Of a stretch of 13,004 nucleotides of DNA, positions 12,950 to 13,004 are shown in pieces. Source of the DNA: M55B120 sp965549355 (GTDB lineage: Bacteria; Actinomycetota; Humimicrobiia; Humimicrobiales; Humimicrobiaceae). The translations under genes were made by a program, and so were the position numbers. How positions within the stretch are numbered: position 1 is the first letter of the stretch; each line of letters opens with the position of its first letter. The stretch covers positions 1-13,004 of the forward strand of contig CBEVGD010000050.1 of NCBI GenBank assembly GCA_965549355.1, read 5' to 3'. Below the pieces are notes generated by a model. That model was not told the origin of the DNA and searched no databases. It saw only the letters and a program-made list of their open reading frames with translations.

Positions 12950-13004
12950 CAAATCCCCCCATCCCGACCAGTAATTTCTATCGGTATAGAATTAGGTACT
13001 CTGA
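12950..13004 (+). repeat. Direct repeat, copy 2 (tRNA-Pro tail), running to window edge
   Basis: This is identical to 12784-12838. It carries only the last 21 bases of the tRNA, so it is not a second tRNA gene. It resembles the tRNA-tail copy left at an integration site, but the distance to copy 1 is far too short for an element with genes. Confidence 0.95.

Noticed and set aside
1..13004. CRISPR array or defence locus
   Set aside because: I saw no regularly spaced short repeats; the only repeats are the two pairs described, and no cas or known defence-gene set is present.

Overview
The window looks like part of the chromosome of an uncultivated anaerobic bacterium. The core genes are moderately AT-rich, with heavy use of ATA, AGA and AGG codons and clear Shine-Dalgarno sites. 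Anaerobic life is suggested by a molybdenum-cofactor (Moco) riboswitch, MobB, a double-cluster ferredoxin-like protein and an Rrf2 regulator with three cysteines. Adjacent coaX and dusB would fit Clostridia-like or deep actinobacterial/atribacterial lineages, but I cannot place it further from this sequence.

Layout. (1) 1-818, minus strand: a DUF4143-type AAA ATPase cut by the window edge, with a promoter that predicts a leaderless mRNA. (2) 1081-6129: a Moco-type riboswitch with an intrinsic terminator, then a tightly packed operon. It encodes an ECF S-component-like membrane protein, a possible 24-residue membrane peptide, a membrane-anchored small molybdopterin-oxidoreductase-fold protein, two ECF ATPases, EcfT, MobB with a cysteine-rich tail, and a kinase-fold protein. 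(3) 6130-8290: an AT-richer block of three accessory genes (DUF3795 protein, SAM methyltransferase, GyrI-like protein). It is bracketed by a roughly 105-bp imperfect direct repeat of the 3' end of the kinase gene. (4) 8276-8767: a patch of broken genes (kinase C-terminus, PIN toxin, RelE-type toxin). (5) 8774-10094: an Rrf2 regulator with a palindromic operator over its promoter, and a 4Fe-4S protein. (6) 10163-10402: half a PIN domain. (7) 10508-12488: coaX and dusB. (8) 12726-13004: tRNA-Pro(CGG), whose 3' end plus downstream sequence is repeated exactly 166 bp further on, at the window edge.

How the genes work together. The main interest is region 2. A Moco riboswitch, a complete group-I-style ECF transporter (own S, T and two A subunits), an extracytoplasmic molybdopterin-fold protein and MobB all sit in one transcription unit. 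I infer a dedicated uptake or salvage system for a molybdenum/tungsten cofactor, its pterin precursor or a related compound. I know of no characterised ECF transporter for this substrate. The substrate assignment rests on context and on a riboswitch recognised by eye. Regions 3, 4 and 6 look like accessory DNA with integration scars and decayed toxin-antitoxin genes.
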